From Ulva prolifera (taxonomy: Eukaryota > Chlorophyta > Ulvophyceae > Ulvales > Ulvaceae), in assembly GCA_023078555.1 (NCBI GenBank), contig CM041201.1:7323172-7387171 (forward strand): a stretch of DNA of 64,000 bases, written 5' to 3'. Both the position numbers and the translations under genes were made by a program. The stretch's first letter is position 1. Each line of letters opens with the position of its first letter. The notes beneath the pieces were generated by a model. The model saw nothing but the letters and a program-made list of their open reading frames with translations, ran no database searches and had not been told where the DNA came from. Positions 22,145 through 33,900 of this stretch are shown one piece after another.

Positions 22145-23708
22145 ATGAGCGCTCGCCTTGCTGTGTGGAAATCATCTCTACAGGTGCACCGGGCCGCTGG
22201 CAGCTTTTGTCGCTCTTGCCAACGAAGTTCATATTCCATGGCACCAAAGAGAGCAGCAAAGGCTGAAGCAGGGGGGGCAGCAAAGAAGAAAGTGACAGCT
22301 GACCTTCCGGAGGGTATGCTTCTTCTTCCGGACTCACGCAGGCGTCAGCCAGGCAACAACAACCACCACGAATGACGCGATGCTGCTGCAGTCAAACCCG
22401 GCTGGAAAGTTGAAAAGCCTTCTTTGATCTACTTCGGGGACGATTTGCCCGGCAACGCACGCGTAGCTGCGTTTGACTTCGACGGCACTCTCGTCGACTG
22501 GAAAGAGCCAGGATCGTTTAGCCTCGAACCTGATTCATGGGAGTGGCTGACAGATGAAGTTCCCACGAAACTCAAGGTGTGACATGCATCAATCCGCATG
22601 TGCCCTGTCTTCTGCATACATGCCAGGCACAACTTGGGCTCACAGTTCAAAGGACATCAAATTCAGGAGATCCACAAGTCCGGATTCAAAATCGTTCTCA
22701 TCTCGAATCAAGCCCTAATCAAATCTGCTCTGACCGGGAAAGCAGCCACGAATGCCAAGGCCAAGTTTGATTCAGTGCTGGAGGCAGCTGGAGTGCCTGC
22801 GACAGTTCTGATCGCCACGCAGAAAGATAGCAACAGGAAGCCAGAGACCGGCATGTGGGACTTCTTCACATCCAACTGCAACGGCGGGGTTGAAGTGGAC
22901 ATGAGCGAGAGCTACTATGTCGGAGATGCCGCTGGCCGTAAGTATGACTTCTCAGACAGCGATAAAATGTTTGCAGAAAACGTAGGCCTCCCTTTCAAGG
23001 TCCCAGAAGACGTATTCGGCAAAGGCATGCTAGGCACGCTACCTCCTCACACCGTCTGTGCTCCCCGCCTCTACAATGCTGCCATCATCATGCTACGTTT
23101 CCAGCTGCTCTTTGCACAAGTGCACCGTGACTGCCACAGTCCCACCACACCATGTCCTGGGATCGGGGCTGCTCCAATCTCATGCGTCATGAAGCAGCAT
23201 GTCTTTGGCCTATGGCTGCCATCGCACAGCCCTCGCTTCAATAAACATTCCCTTTTCCCTGCACTTCCAGCAAAAGCCACCAGGCTGCGTGCTCAGTCTG
23301 CTCATGGCTGCCACCGATACTCACAGACGGCCAGCCGGCTGTGCAGAGAAGAAGCCGAACCGGGAGATGGCAACCTGCCTGCGGAAGCTAGCAGAGGAGG
23401 TTCTCAAGGATGGCACAGATGCAAAAGCAGGCTTCAAGGCAAACGCATGGCGCAAGGCCGCCAGCTCCATCGAGGGCCAAAAAGACAAGCTGACCTCTGC
23501 CAAGGAAGCCCTCAAGCTGCCCGGTGTCGGGAAGGGCACTGCGTCTCTGATTGAAGAGTTCCTGGAGACGGGGATGATGGGCGAGCGGGAGAAGGCTGCC
23601 AGAGCTGAGGCAGAGGAGACGAAAGCATCCCCGGGCGAGAAGGCCTCCCCGGGGAAGAAGGGGAAGGAAGCCGCGAAAGCAAACAAGTCGGCCCTCGCCT
23701 TCCTGTGA
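22145..23708 (+). CDS. DNA 3'-phosphatase (PNKP-type) fused to a pol-beta-like HhH domain
   Basis: The enzyme should remove 3'-phosphates at DNA single-strand breaks so repair synthesis and ligation can follow. Exons: 22145-22313, 22392-22576, 22667 to 23011 or somewhat later, and 23271-23708; about 378 residues. Residues 1-31 are acid-free, basic and Ser-rich, like an organelle presequence; a second Met (22238, MAPKRAAKAE) could start a nuclear form. HAD phosphatase motifs are complete: FDFDGTLVDW, VLISNQ, RKPETGMWDFF and YYVGDAAGR with DFSDSD. No polynucleotide kinase domain (P-loop) or ZDP-type zinc finger is seen. The last exon encodes a domain like the pol beta 8-kDa N-terminus: NAWRKAASSI then KLPGVGKGTASLIEEFL. 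The Schiff-base lysine of pol beta aligns with Leu, so lyase activity is unlikely. A Lys/Ala-rich tail follows. Confidence 0.92.
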
Positions 23709-24650
23709 GACAGGCACCAGACGCGCACGAGAACTGGCACCAAAACCACCCTCCAAGCCCCACTGGCCTCTGCATGCGAGGCAGGTAGCATCACATGCTG
23801 GGAAGGCAGGCAGCGTGCGCTGCTGCAGGACCAGCATCACGTCGGCGGCTGTGCCTCCTTTCATGGGTTTGCCGTCAGGGAGCCCCACGGCGTGCTGCGC
23901 AAGTGCCTGTGGGAGACTGCCGGACAGCGCGCCCGCTGTTGGAGCAGGCACGCGCCGCAGCATCCCTGCGTGGTGGGGCTCCTGCAGAGGGGCGGTGGTA
24001 TTGCCTGAGCATGCAGGCGCTCCTGCACGGCTGCACGTCCCCCACCTCTGCTGAGGCCGTGGTGCTGTACCTGCACCGGGCGTTGCTGCTCAGGCCCGGT
24101 GGTGGGCACCGTAGAAAGTTGATGCAGGGCTTCCTGGTGTACAAAACGCTGCGTCGGTGTTCATCGATGCTGGGACAAACACGTTACTGGTCGCAGGAGC
24201 GCCATGATCGCCCTCTGTGTGCGGTGTGTCTTGTTATTGCAGCTGCAACAAGCTCGGCCTCTGTGTGTGTGCCAGCTGCGCAGAGGCAGGTGTGGTGGAC
24301 AGCAGAGCAAGTCAGACGGGGCTGTGACTTGGGGCTATTGGTGCAAGAGGGTGGCCTCGGGATCCTGCAAGGACAGTAAGGCCAGTGTTTTTGTTGTCCA
24401 TCCGTTGGTATGAAATCGTGTAAGACATGCGTTACGTTTTCCAACTTGCAGCTGTCACAACGCAATCCGAGGTAGCGAGGTTGTCAAGAATCCGGGAAGC
24501 ACCACTAGTCCGGGAGGCAGGCCCCGAAGCATGCTCAACAGCCAAATTGCAGCTCATGCTTTCACAATTCGTGCTGCCACTGTGACCAACTGCGTGTCTG
24601 CGTCTCCACCTGCGTGCGTGCGTCTGTGCTGGTAGATTCTGCGAGCTGCC
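23709..24650. other. Spacer, no gene seen
   Basis: The 942 bp between the 3'-phosphatase and AAA ATPase genes contain only short overlapping frames with no recognisable motif. Confidence 0.55.
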
Positions 24651-27600
24651 ATGGGCGAGCAGGCGCGCGCTGGGAAGGTTGTCGTGCCGATAGTCGCCAT
24701 CGGAGCAGTATGTATCTTCGCGCTGGCGCAATGGCTGCAGTCGCAGGCGGGGGGCAGAGTGGGCAGGCGGGGCAAGTCGCACCAGTCGAGCCTCGGCCTG
24801 CGGCACGCACGGCTGACCGCAGCGGAAAGGAGACTCGCCACGCACATCATGGATCCAGAACAGGTGCAGAAGCTGAGTGAGGACGACATCATCGGGCACC
24901 AGCACATCGTGAAGCAGCTGCGCAGGACCATCGGCATCAGCTTGCGTGGTGCCGGGCGCAGCTCGGTGCTGTCACAAGGACGTGGATTTCTGATTTCTGG
25001 TCCTCCTGGTACCGGGAAGACCACCATCGCCGAGGTGTGTGTGCCTGTGCACGGCATCGGTCCACGACGTTTCGGTGTCATTCAAACTGCAATAGCCAGA
25101 TAGATGACAATTGCACCAAAGGATCATCGCCTTCCCCTACGTGGGTAATTAGATGCGGATTGGCGTCGCAGCGTGGATGTGCGCGCGCGAGATACACAAC
25201 ATCAGTGCCTCATGCAGCTGGCAGCACAGCAAAGCAACTGCAACCTTCTGCGCATCAGCCCAGACCTACTCCGCGACAAGCTCTACGGGGAATCAGAGAA
25301 GACCGTCGCGGCCATATTCTCGCTGAGCCGGAAGCTCTGGGAATGCTCGAAGAAGCCAACCATTGTGTTCATGGATGAGGTAGACACCATCCTCGGTGAT
25401 GCCTCCGAGGGCTCAGGCTCTGAGCACGAGGCAAGCCGCACAGCGCGGGCTCTGTTCGCGCAGAAGTGGGACGGCATCGAGGCGCATCCTGGCTTGATCA
25501 TCTTTGGCACCACCAACCATGAGAACAAGCTCCCCCACTACATCTACCGCCGCTTCTCATCCAGGTTCACTGTGCGTCCTGTCCTAGATTCCGCCTGACC
25601 TGATGATCCCGGTAGCCACGAGTGTCACAGCAGTTCGTCACGTCTTACCTTTGTCAAGCCGCATATGGAACGGAGTTGGTCAGGCCGGCCCGGTCACACG
25701 GAACCGAACGCCCACTCACTCGCTAGAAACTACTCCAGCAGCAGTAGACTCTTCTGGGCGCCGTGTCAGGACTCGTGTTGCATGATTCGGACAGCGCCAC
25801 AAGCGATGCCTTCTCAGGGACAGCAGCATCAGCTCTGACGCTGTCCAAGAAACTCGTCAATTCTCACCGGTTTCCGCGACATAGAGCGCTGTTGCATACT
25901 CTCTCCAAGGCCCCCATGCCCAGCTGCCCTCCACAGCAGCTGCCACCGTCACCAGTACCACGCCTTCCCCTGCCACATGCACCAGTGTCACTCAACGCGG
26001 CTGGCTGCAGATGCACACACACCGCCTTGAGACACACTCGCCGTGCGGAGCAACAGCATGCCTGCAAGACCCCACCTCAGCACCTGCGTCCTACGCCCCC
26101 ACAGGAGGCCTGCTGCAGTGCCCCCCCCCCCCCCCCCCCTTCATCGAATGATTGCACACCCAGCGCTCACAGTGTGCCGAGTGCCGCGTAGGTCGGCCTC
26201 CCGTCGCCCAGCCACCGGCGCCTCATCTTCAAGCGCTTCATCACCACCGCTGCCACGGAGCTCGTGGACCTCTGGGGTGACGACGCGCCCGCCGCCGCTG
26301 CCGCCCCGGACGTCGCGGAGGCCCTCAGCCGCTTCGTGGAGGCAGAGCTGCTGTCCGACAGCGCCCGCGCGGCGCCGCCGCTGCCCGCGGCGGAGCTGCA
26401 GCGCCTGACCGCGGCGCTCGAGGCCGTGCTGCACCCCTCGGTGCGCCGCCACGCATGGGCGCAATGCATGCGCGGGCTATCCCGCCTGACGACGTCGCAT
26501 GTGCGCTTGGACTGTGGGGCATGAGGGTGGAGGTGGAATGTGGTGGGGCGCTGGAGGCATGGTCGCGGGTGCTTGGGATGAACTTCGAGTGCGGCACCGC
26601 GGTGATTGCAAGGAACTGTAGACGCTCCTCGGCGGCGTGAGCTGTCCGGCCCGGTGATCGTGGTACCGGCAGGAAGCTTGGACAAACCCGGGCGGAACAA
26701 GTCCTCAGCGTTCTCCAGTGCCACCTTCTCCATTGACAGCACGGTCGGGCGGGATCGCCAGTGAATGGCAGCTCAGGGCACAGGAGCGTATTTGTCTTGC
26801 GGCTACCTGGAGGTTGGTGTGGATGAAGTGGTTAACGAGGCGACAGATCCGGGCTAATGCACCTGCAACTTGGCGAAACACTGGGCGAAAGGCATGTGGC
26901 AAGTGTGGTCCATGCCACAAAGGACGGCGCCTTGTGAGCCATCGGCTGGCAAAGGTTCAACAAGGAAAGCTGTTGGAAAACTCGCAGGCGTGTCTGCAGG
27001 TTCCGGTGCAAGGCATCCTGTCAAGCCCGTGTATGCCTCCACTGGAACGGCTGGCCCGACTGACCCACGGATACGCTGGCTCAGACATCAGGGACGTGGT
27101 GCATCATGGCACCCCACAGGACGAAGAGATGGACAAGATCACGTACGAGAGCCTCCTGCAGGGCCTGACCAAGGTGCGCTACAGCGAGACACCCTCTACA
27201 GCGGTTGGTGTTCAAGATATGGGTCATTGTGACGCCTCACCAATGCCACAAAAAGACCAACGTCTAGATGATCCAGCTCGAGGTAGCTAACAACGCTTAC
27301 ATTGACAGCAGAATCAAGGGCACCCTCATGAGATTTGACGCCATGGTTGTCGGCGTGTGGATGCAACCTCATTTCAAGGTCGTCGTGTTGCAGGTGATAG
27401 CCACCGAGAATCGCCAGAGGTCTGCACAAGGCGGTGCCACGAAGAGGGCGGTGCAAAGCATTGCGGAGCTGCCAGCGATCGAGGAACCGGCGGTGACCAG
27501 GGCAGCTGTGCGTCCGCTGGGTGACACAGCTTCAGTGAGGGCAGAGGTGGACTCAGCACTGCTGCCGCTGATAATGCACTACTATCCGGTCGTCCGGATC

Positions 27601-27696
27601 GTGATGCTGTCAGTCTTGTTGTCGATGACAGCCAAGATCTCAGGAAACATAGACGCCATGCGCGTATCCATGCAGAGCAAGGATGCCCCCCAGTAG
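24651..27696 (+). CDS. Msp1/ATAD1-type membrane-anchored AAA ATPase
   Basis: Msp1/ATAD1 proteins sit in the outer mitochondrial or peroxisomal membrane and extract mislocalised tail-anchored proteins. Phase-consistent exons: 24651-25034, 25218-25571, 26192-26440, 27000-27203 and 27394-27696, about 497 residues. Residues 9-29 (VVVPIVAIGAVCIFALAQW) form an N-terminal membrane anchor. Walker A GPPGTGKT is at 117-124, Walker B FMDEVD near 179-184, then TTNHENK and an arginine-rich YRRFSSRF, and the lid motif LARLTHGYAGSDIRD. Between VGLPSPSHRRLIFKRF and the lid there is an extra stretch of about 65 Ala-rich residues not typical of the family. The C-terminus has a hydrophobic segment (YYPVVRIVMLSVLLSM) that might be a second membrane contact. 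A 15-nt micro-exon at about 26620-26634 is possible. Assignment within membrane AAA proteins is an inference. Confidence 0.83.
26121..26139 (+). repeat. Poly-C run in an AAA ATPase intron
   Basis: Nineteen consecutive C residues lie in the pyrimidine-rich end of the intron before 26192. Confidence 0.95.
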
Positions 27697-27962
27697 CCAT
27701 ACACCTCCGCGTGTGCAGCGAGTCAGGGTGCAGCGTACGCCGCGGCGGCTGTCAACATAGCATTTGATTACACCCGTGGAACATGCAATGTGTCAGCAGG
27801 CATCACAGAGTCGCATGGTGTGAAGCATGCACCCGAGTCAGGACATCCAAACACAAGTACAGGCGTGCCCCGTGAGGACGCTGAAAGGCACTTAGAGCTG
27901 TAAGTCAGCCAGGCATACATGCTCACCGCGCAGCACACGCAATGGCCTGCCGCGCACACGTG

Positions 27963-30900
27963 TCACAACGACCCGTCCATGAACTCTAGCGGGTCGGCCG
28001 CAAAGTTGTTCTGCCTTGCGATTTGGGCAGCCGCGCGCTGCGGCCGAGATGACCGAGGGGGCTGCTGCCCCTGTGCTCCGTGCTGCTCTGCAGCCCCACC
28101 GGCTGCCAGAGCGGACGAGCGCATGGCTTGGCGGTGGGGGGAGGAGACTCCCCGGGAGCCGGGGTAGTACGGCATGTCATGCATGCCCCGCGACTGCCGT
28201 TGCTGCCCGCTCGGCGGCCCCGCGGCCATGCCGGCCGGCTGCCCCGGCCCGCCCCGTTGCGCCCACATCGCTGACCGCATGTCCCCCCCTTGCGGCAGCT
28301 GCATGCTGTGCCGGCCCTGAGGTGGGCCGGGGCCCCGCACCAGCGGGTCCATCATCGGCCCGCCTGGCATCTCCCCTGCAAACGACGTTGCATTCACCGC
28401 ACACACTGTATACACCCGACACCACGCACTTTGAAGCCTACAGCACTGAAACGATACCACAGCATGCAGAGACGGGCTGGCCGACCACACATTGCGCCTG
28501 CTGGCATCAGCACCTGCACAGACGGAACAGAGCCACAGCCAGAGACCATCGGCCGCATGTGAGCAAGGGAGCCGGCTCGACCCTGCTACGCTCCCATAAT
28601 TTCGGATGATTTCAAATCAGCTTTGCTGTGACATGACTTGTTGTGTTGTTCACCTTACGGGAAGTGTAAGGATACTATATCGTTTACAATGATGCAGCCG
28701 GAGGGTCGCACCGTGCCGCGCAGGGTGCATCTGCGCCTGCAGCCCCGGGTCCGGCATCATGCGCGGAGCTTCACCGCCCTGGAGCGCGTACGACCGCATG
28801 CCCCGCTCCGCCGGCATCGGGCCGGAGCCCGGCCGCTGCATCGGGTGGAAGCCCGGGCTGCTGCCGCGCGACCCATGCATGTGGTATGGCGCCGGCCCGG
28901 ACGAGCGCTGCGGCTGCGCGGCCATCCACGGCGCAGCGATGTGGCTGGAGTGGCCCCCGCTCCCGGCGTACCCCCCGCTGCTCGACAGCCGCCCCCGGTC
29001 CAGGGACATGCGGTGGCTCGGCAGGGACCCCGTCGGCGATGCGAAATGCATGCCGTCCCCCGGGTATGGCGTCGGCCCCGGCTGCGACCCCGCGGCATCG
29101 AGGAGGCCCGCCGGCGACTGCGAGGGCGAGCCGAGGCTCTGGTCGAAGCTGTGCCGCCGCAGCATCGGGTCGTCGAGGAGCCTCGACCCCGCCGGCGACT
29201 GCCGGCCCTGCCGCATCTGGTGTGTCTGCGGCGACATCAGCTGCCCGGAGCTCGAGTAGCCGCCGCTGCCGGGCTGGCCGTGTGCGCTGAGGCGGAAGTC
29301 CGGCTGCCGCTCGTGCACGCCGATCGGCGGCCCCGGCCCCGGCCCGACGCCGCCCGGCGGTAGGCCCGCGAGCTGCCCCGCCGCCATGCCCCCCTGCATA
29401 CGCGCGTAGTCCCCCTGCGGCTGCTGCGCGTGCTGCTGCGGCGGCTGCCGGCTGACGTACTGCGCGCCGCCGTGGCCCATCTGGGGGGCGCCGATGGGCA
29501 CCTGGCCGCCGGAGTGGCGGCCGTGGCCCGGGTCGGGCATGCCAGAGTGCAGCTTGCCCTTCATCGCTTCGCGCTTGTGCTTCAGCATCTGGCTCATGTA
29601 GTCGATGACGCTGTTCTGGTGGTGCTGCGTGCTGAGGTAGCTGTGGAACTGCGCGAACTTCGCCGGGTCTGCGAGCGCCATCTCATACTCGTCCTTGAGG
29701 TACTTTGCGAGGCACACTTTGCGCTTCTCGCGCGTCTCCACCTGCACTCTCCAGGCCACCGTGAGCACAGCCCGCAAAGAGGCAGCTGGGGGGTGGCACG
29801 TGTCCAGAGGCCCGCACGGGGACACGAAGAGCGCGCACCTGAGCGGCGAGGTTGCGCGCAGCCTCCATGTCAAACCGCACAGCGTTCAGGAACGCGTACA
29901 CCTCCTGCTTCTCCGCGAGCTCCTTCTGCAGCGCCGCCACGTCCTCCGGCGGCTCTAACGCCGCCTCCGCGGCGGCCGGCGCATCGGCTTCGACGGCCGC
30001 GGCCGCCGGCGCCTCGCGCCGCGTCGCCTTGCCCCCGGCGCTGCGCTTGTCGCCGGTGTCTGGGGCGGCCGCGGCGCGCTGTGACGCGAGCTCCTGCTCG
30101 CGGCGCTGCGCGGCTTCGCCGTGCTGGGGGCAATACGTCTTGTACGTCGGGCGGCCTCGGCCTGTCGAGTGCTTGCACACCGCGAAGCAACCGACCTTGC
30201 GCGCGCACAGCGGGTGGAACGTGGTGTGGCACTTCGCGTGCGCGCACTTGACGGTCGCGCCAGTGCGTTGCCGGCAATACGCACACGTCATGCTGAAGCG
30301 GTCCGCGCGGATGTTGTCGACGTTATGCACCTGCACATCTGCCAGTCGCTCACAGCTGCGCAGCCCACTGCGGCGCCGTTCGACGTCGGCCGATGTAGCC
30401 TTGCACACAGCCGTTCCTCCGTGGCACCCTGGCCACAGCACGCAGCACGCACAGCCATCCCAGTCGGGGCGCGGTATGCCGGAGACACCCAAGCAAGCTG
30501 CCGAAGCATCTGCCACGCAATGCGGGACCAGTACAGCTTGCAACGCATGCATCAGCAGACGACCGCGCTTGCGGACGAACTGATGCACCCGCACACGCAT
30601 GGGCGCCGGGGGATCGCACGGCGTCTGCCACGTCCTCGTTGGCGACGGACACCTCCGGGGTCTGCCAGTGCGCGCACACGAGGTGCACCCAGCGCTCGGA
30701 GCCCACGGCCTGCTTGAAGATGCCGCGCTTGACCGGGCAGAGGCAGCACTCCGCGTCCTTCGAGCCGCCGGGGTAGTCCGGCGAGCCCTCCTGCTTGAAG
30801 CGCGGCGGCCGGATCTTGTCCTGCGGTGTGCCCTTGGCGCGCAGCTCCCCCTCATACCTGCATACCTAGCCCACACGTGAGCAATCCCGGCCGCAACAGG

Positions 30901-33900
30901 TAGATGGCCGGACGGCGCAGGCACTCATGCCGTCTCCCCACGTGTAGCTTCATGGGCAGACAACCTGCCGAAATCTACCGCAGCAACGCCTCTGTGGCGT
31001 CGCACGCGCGACCAGGGCGGCATCGAGCCCGGCATCACATGCATGGGTGGACGCGCACAGCTTGCACGGCCAGCAGAGCCACTCCCCCGCGGGGATCTCC
31101 CCGAGCCCGTAGCACTGCTGGTGCACAGCCACGTTGCAGCGGTCGCAGAACACGATCTGGTTCGCCGCGACGCTCGTGCCGTCACCGCACACCGCACACA
31201 GCGCGTTCACCACGTCCGGAGTCTCGAGCGCAAACGGATCGATCAGCTGCTCCGCGCGCAGCGGCAGCGGCACGCCAAACACGTCGTCCGGCGAGCGGTC
31301 GTCATCGTCGTCGTCTGACGAGGACGGCAGCGCGTGCTTCGCGGTCGCGCGGCGCGCGCGCGCGACCGCAACCCCGCCGTCGGCCCCGGCCTCTGCCGCC
31401 GCCTCCGCGGCCGTGGGCTCGACGGGCTCGGCCGCGGCGCGGCGCTCCGCATCGCGCTTCTCCTGCTTCGCCTGCCGCTTGAGGGCCTTCATGTGCAGGA
31501 GGAAGGCGTCGATGTCCTGCTCCGCCTGCTCGCGCTGCTGCTCCCGCACCGCCTGCTCCGCGAGCGTCGGTAGAACGGCCTCAAGCAGCCGCGCACAGCT
31601 CCGCCGATTCGCGACCGTCACCTGCCCCCCAAAGGCAAACCCCTCAGCCTGACACCTCAATGGCGCGCTGGCGTGGTCAAAGAAAGCACGCCTGTGTCGT
31701 TGGTCACGGCAGGCCTCTCACTCCCACACCTCAATGGCGCACCATAGCAGGACCAGGCGAAATGGGCGAGGCTCGTGTGATGCCGCAGCGCCACACATCG
31801 CGCACAGCAGCGGCGCTTGCTGAACACATTCGGGGGGCATGAGGTAAGTGGGAGCGAGGGGGCGAGGCGAGACGCAGAGGTTGACGGTGCCGACAAACAC
31901 ACACTGAAAGCACTGCCAAGAGGCAAGCCGCTCCACGTCAACCTGTAGCAATCACATGTGCCACCGATGCGTACCTCAACATAATATACAAACAGCTTCT
32001 CCAGCGCAACAAAGGAAGGTATGTCAATGCACACCTGCGCGAGCTCAGATTGCAGGCTGATGATTTCAGCAACGATCTCGTCCTCCGGCGCGATCGCAAG
32101 CAGGTCCGCGTTACGATTCAACAGCTCCCACTGCTCCGCCGCCTGGCACCCCGACGTCGCTTCGGGGGCCGTGTCCGGGGCATGCACAGATGCTGCACCT
32201 GACGCCGCGGGCTCCGATGCAGGGGCCCCGGACGCCGCCGCGCCGCCTCTGGCGGCAGTGTCCGCCGCGGACACCGCCACCGACCCCGCAAGTGACGCCG
32301 CTGGCGGCCCCTCCTCCTCTGTGTGGCCCCCTCCCGCGCCTTGCAAAGGCTCTGACTTTGCCGGGGCGGGTGTAGCGGCGGTGTTCATGGACGCGCGCTT
32401 GCTGGCGCGGGGCTTGAACGGCCGCCCTCGCGAGCTCGTCGCTTGCTGTTTATTCGGCCGCGCGGCCTCTGCGTCGCCGCCGGCGTCGTCCTCTATCTTA
32501 ATGCCGGCACCACTGCGGGTGGACTTCACTGGCGAACCGTGGTGGGAGGGCCGGCCGCGTTTCCGCGTGCTGCGCCGCTGCTGCATGGTGAAGCGCAGCG
32601 GCCGGTCATCCGATAGCATGCCCTTGGCATCTGCAGCTCGCCCCCACCGTCAGCTTGTCCCCCGGATGAAGCGCAAGGCACATGCTCCACCATGCAGCGT
32701 CCACATGGCAAGATCGGCTTGCATGCGTGTCGGGTTCAGGGTGCGGTCAAGAGCCCGCCCCCTGGCCGAGGCACCGCCCATGCATGCAACAGTCTGGAGA
32801 GGTGCTCCTGCCGCCCCCGTACCTGTGGCCCGGTCGTCCGCGCTGCTGCAGTCCATGGACACCTCCCCCGCAGGCGCGCACGCCGTCGCGGCCCCCGGCT
32901 GCCCATCCCGCACGGCCAGCCTGGCGCCGTCCTGCGCGTCCCCCCCCGCGAGCATTGCCGCCCCATTCTCCGCCCGCGGTTCAGCGCCGTCCTCCATGTC
33001 GTCATCGTCTGATGCCGCAGGCGCGGCGGGCTCGGGGTCTGTGCCATCGAGCGCGGGTGTGGCAGGCGGCGCGGCGGCCGCAGCGGGCCCGCGGGTGACG
33101 CCCGCGGTCGCCGGCACCGGTGACCGCCGGCGGATCGGGAGGACCGGGTCCTTCGCCACCGCATGTTTAAGGAACTCCGCCAGGTACGGGTGCACAGCCT
33201 GCAGCAGCAGCCGCTCAGCCACGCTCTGAAGAAGACACTCATCCGGTCTCAGCCGATCCGTCCGCACAACTCTGCCCCCCTGGCCACCTCCGCCGCACTG
33301 TGTGTGGTAACACGAGCGTGCAATTCAAGGCCAGGTTGGGGATGGCGGGTGCGTACCTCATCGGGTGGAACAGGAGGCTTGATCCGGGGCGGCTCTCTGC
33401 AGCCGCCCAGGTCGAGCTCCTGTGTCGTGGGCACGATCGCTGACTGCAGGTCGAGCGACGGCAGCTGCGGCAACATGCGCTCCGCGGCCGCCACGAGAGA
33501 TGCCTGCATCAGCTGCACGACAGCCTCCTGTGCCTCCTCTGCAGTGGAGACCTCCGCTGCATTGCCTGGCGACGCAGAGTCCGCTACAGCCTGGGCCTGG
33601 TCTGGTGCTGCCGATAGGTGGAAGAAACCATTCAGCGCGAGCATGTCCTGGTCGCTGACAGGCCAAGCAGCCTTGCTGCTTGAGTGCGCGGCCCCATTGG
33701 CAGCATGCGAGGCAGCACTCTGGGTGGGGGACTTTGGAGGGTCGTTGCCGGCTGGGGGAGCGTCGCCCTGGCTCATGGACCTGGCGAGCTGTGCCACAGC
33801 TTTCCGTATCCTCTCCACAATGTCAGGTGACATCGTTGACCTGCACCATGTGCGGTACTGCTGTTCATGGCTCCCAGGAGGGGCCACTGTGACACGCGGG

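Noticed and set aside
26620..26760. Extra AAA ATPase exon reading GPVIVVPAGSLDK
   Set aside because: Its frame does not match the flanking exon phases and the sequence does not resemble any AAA segment; at most a 15-nt micro-exon is possible here.
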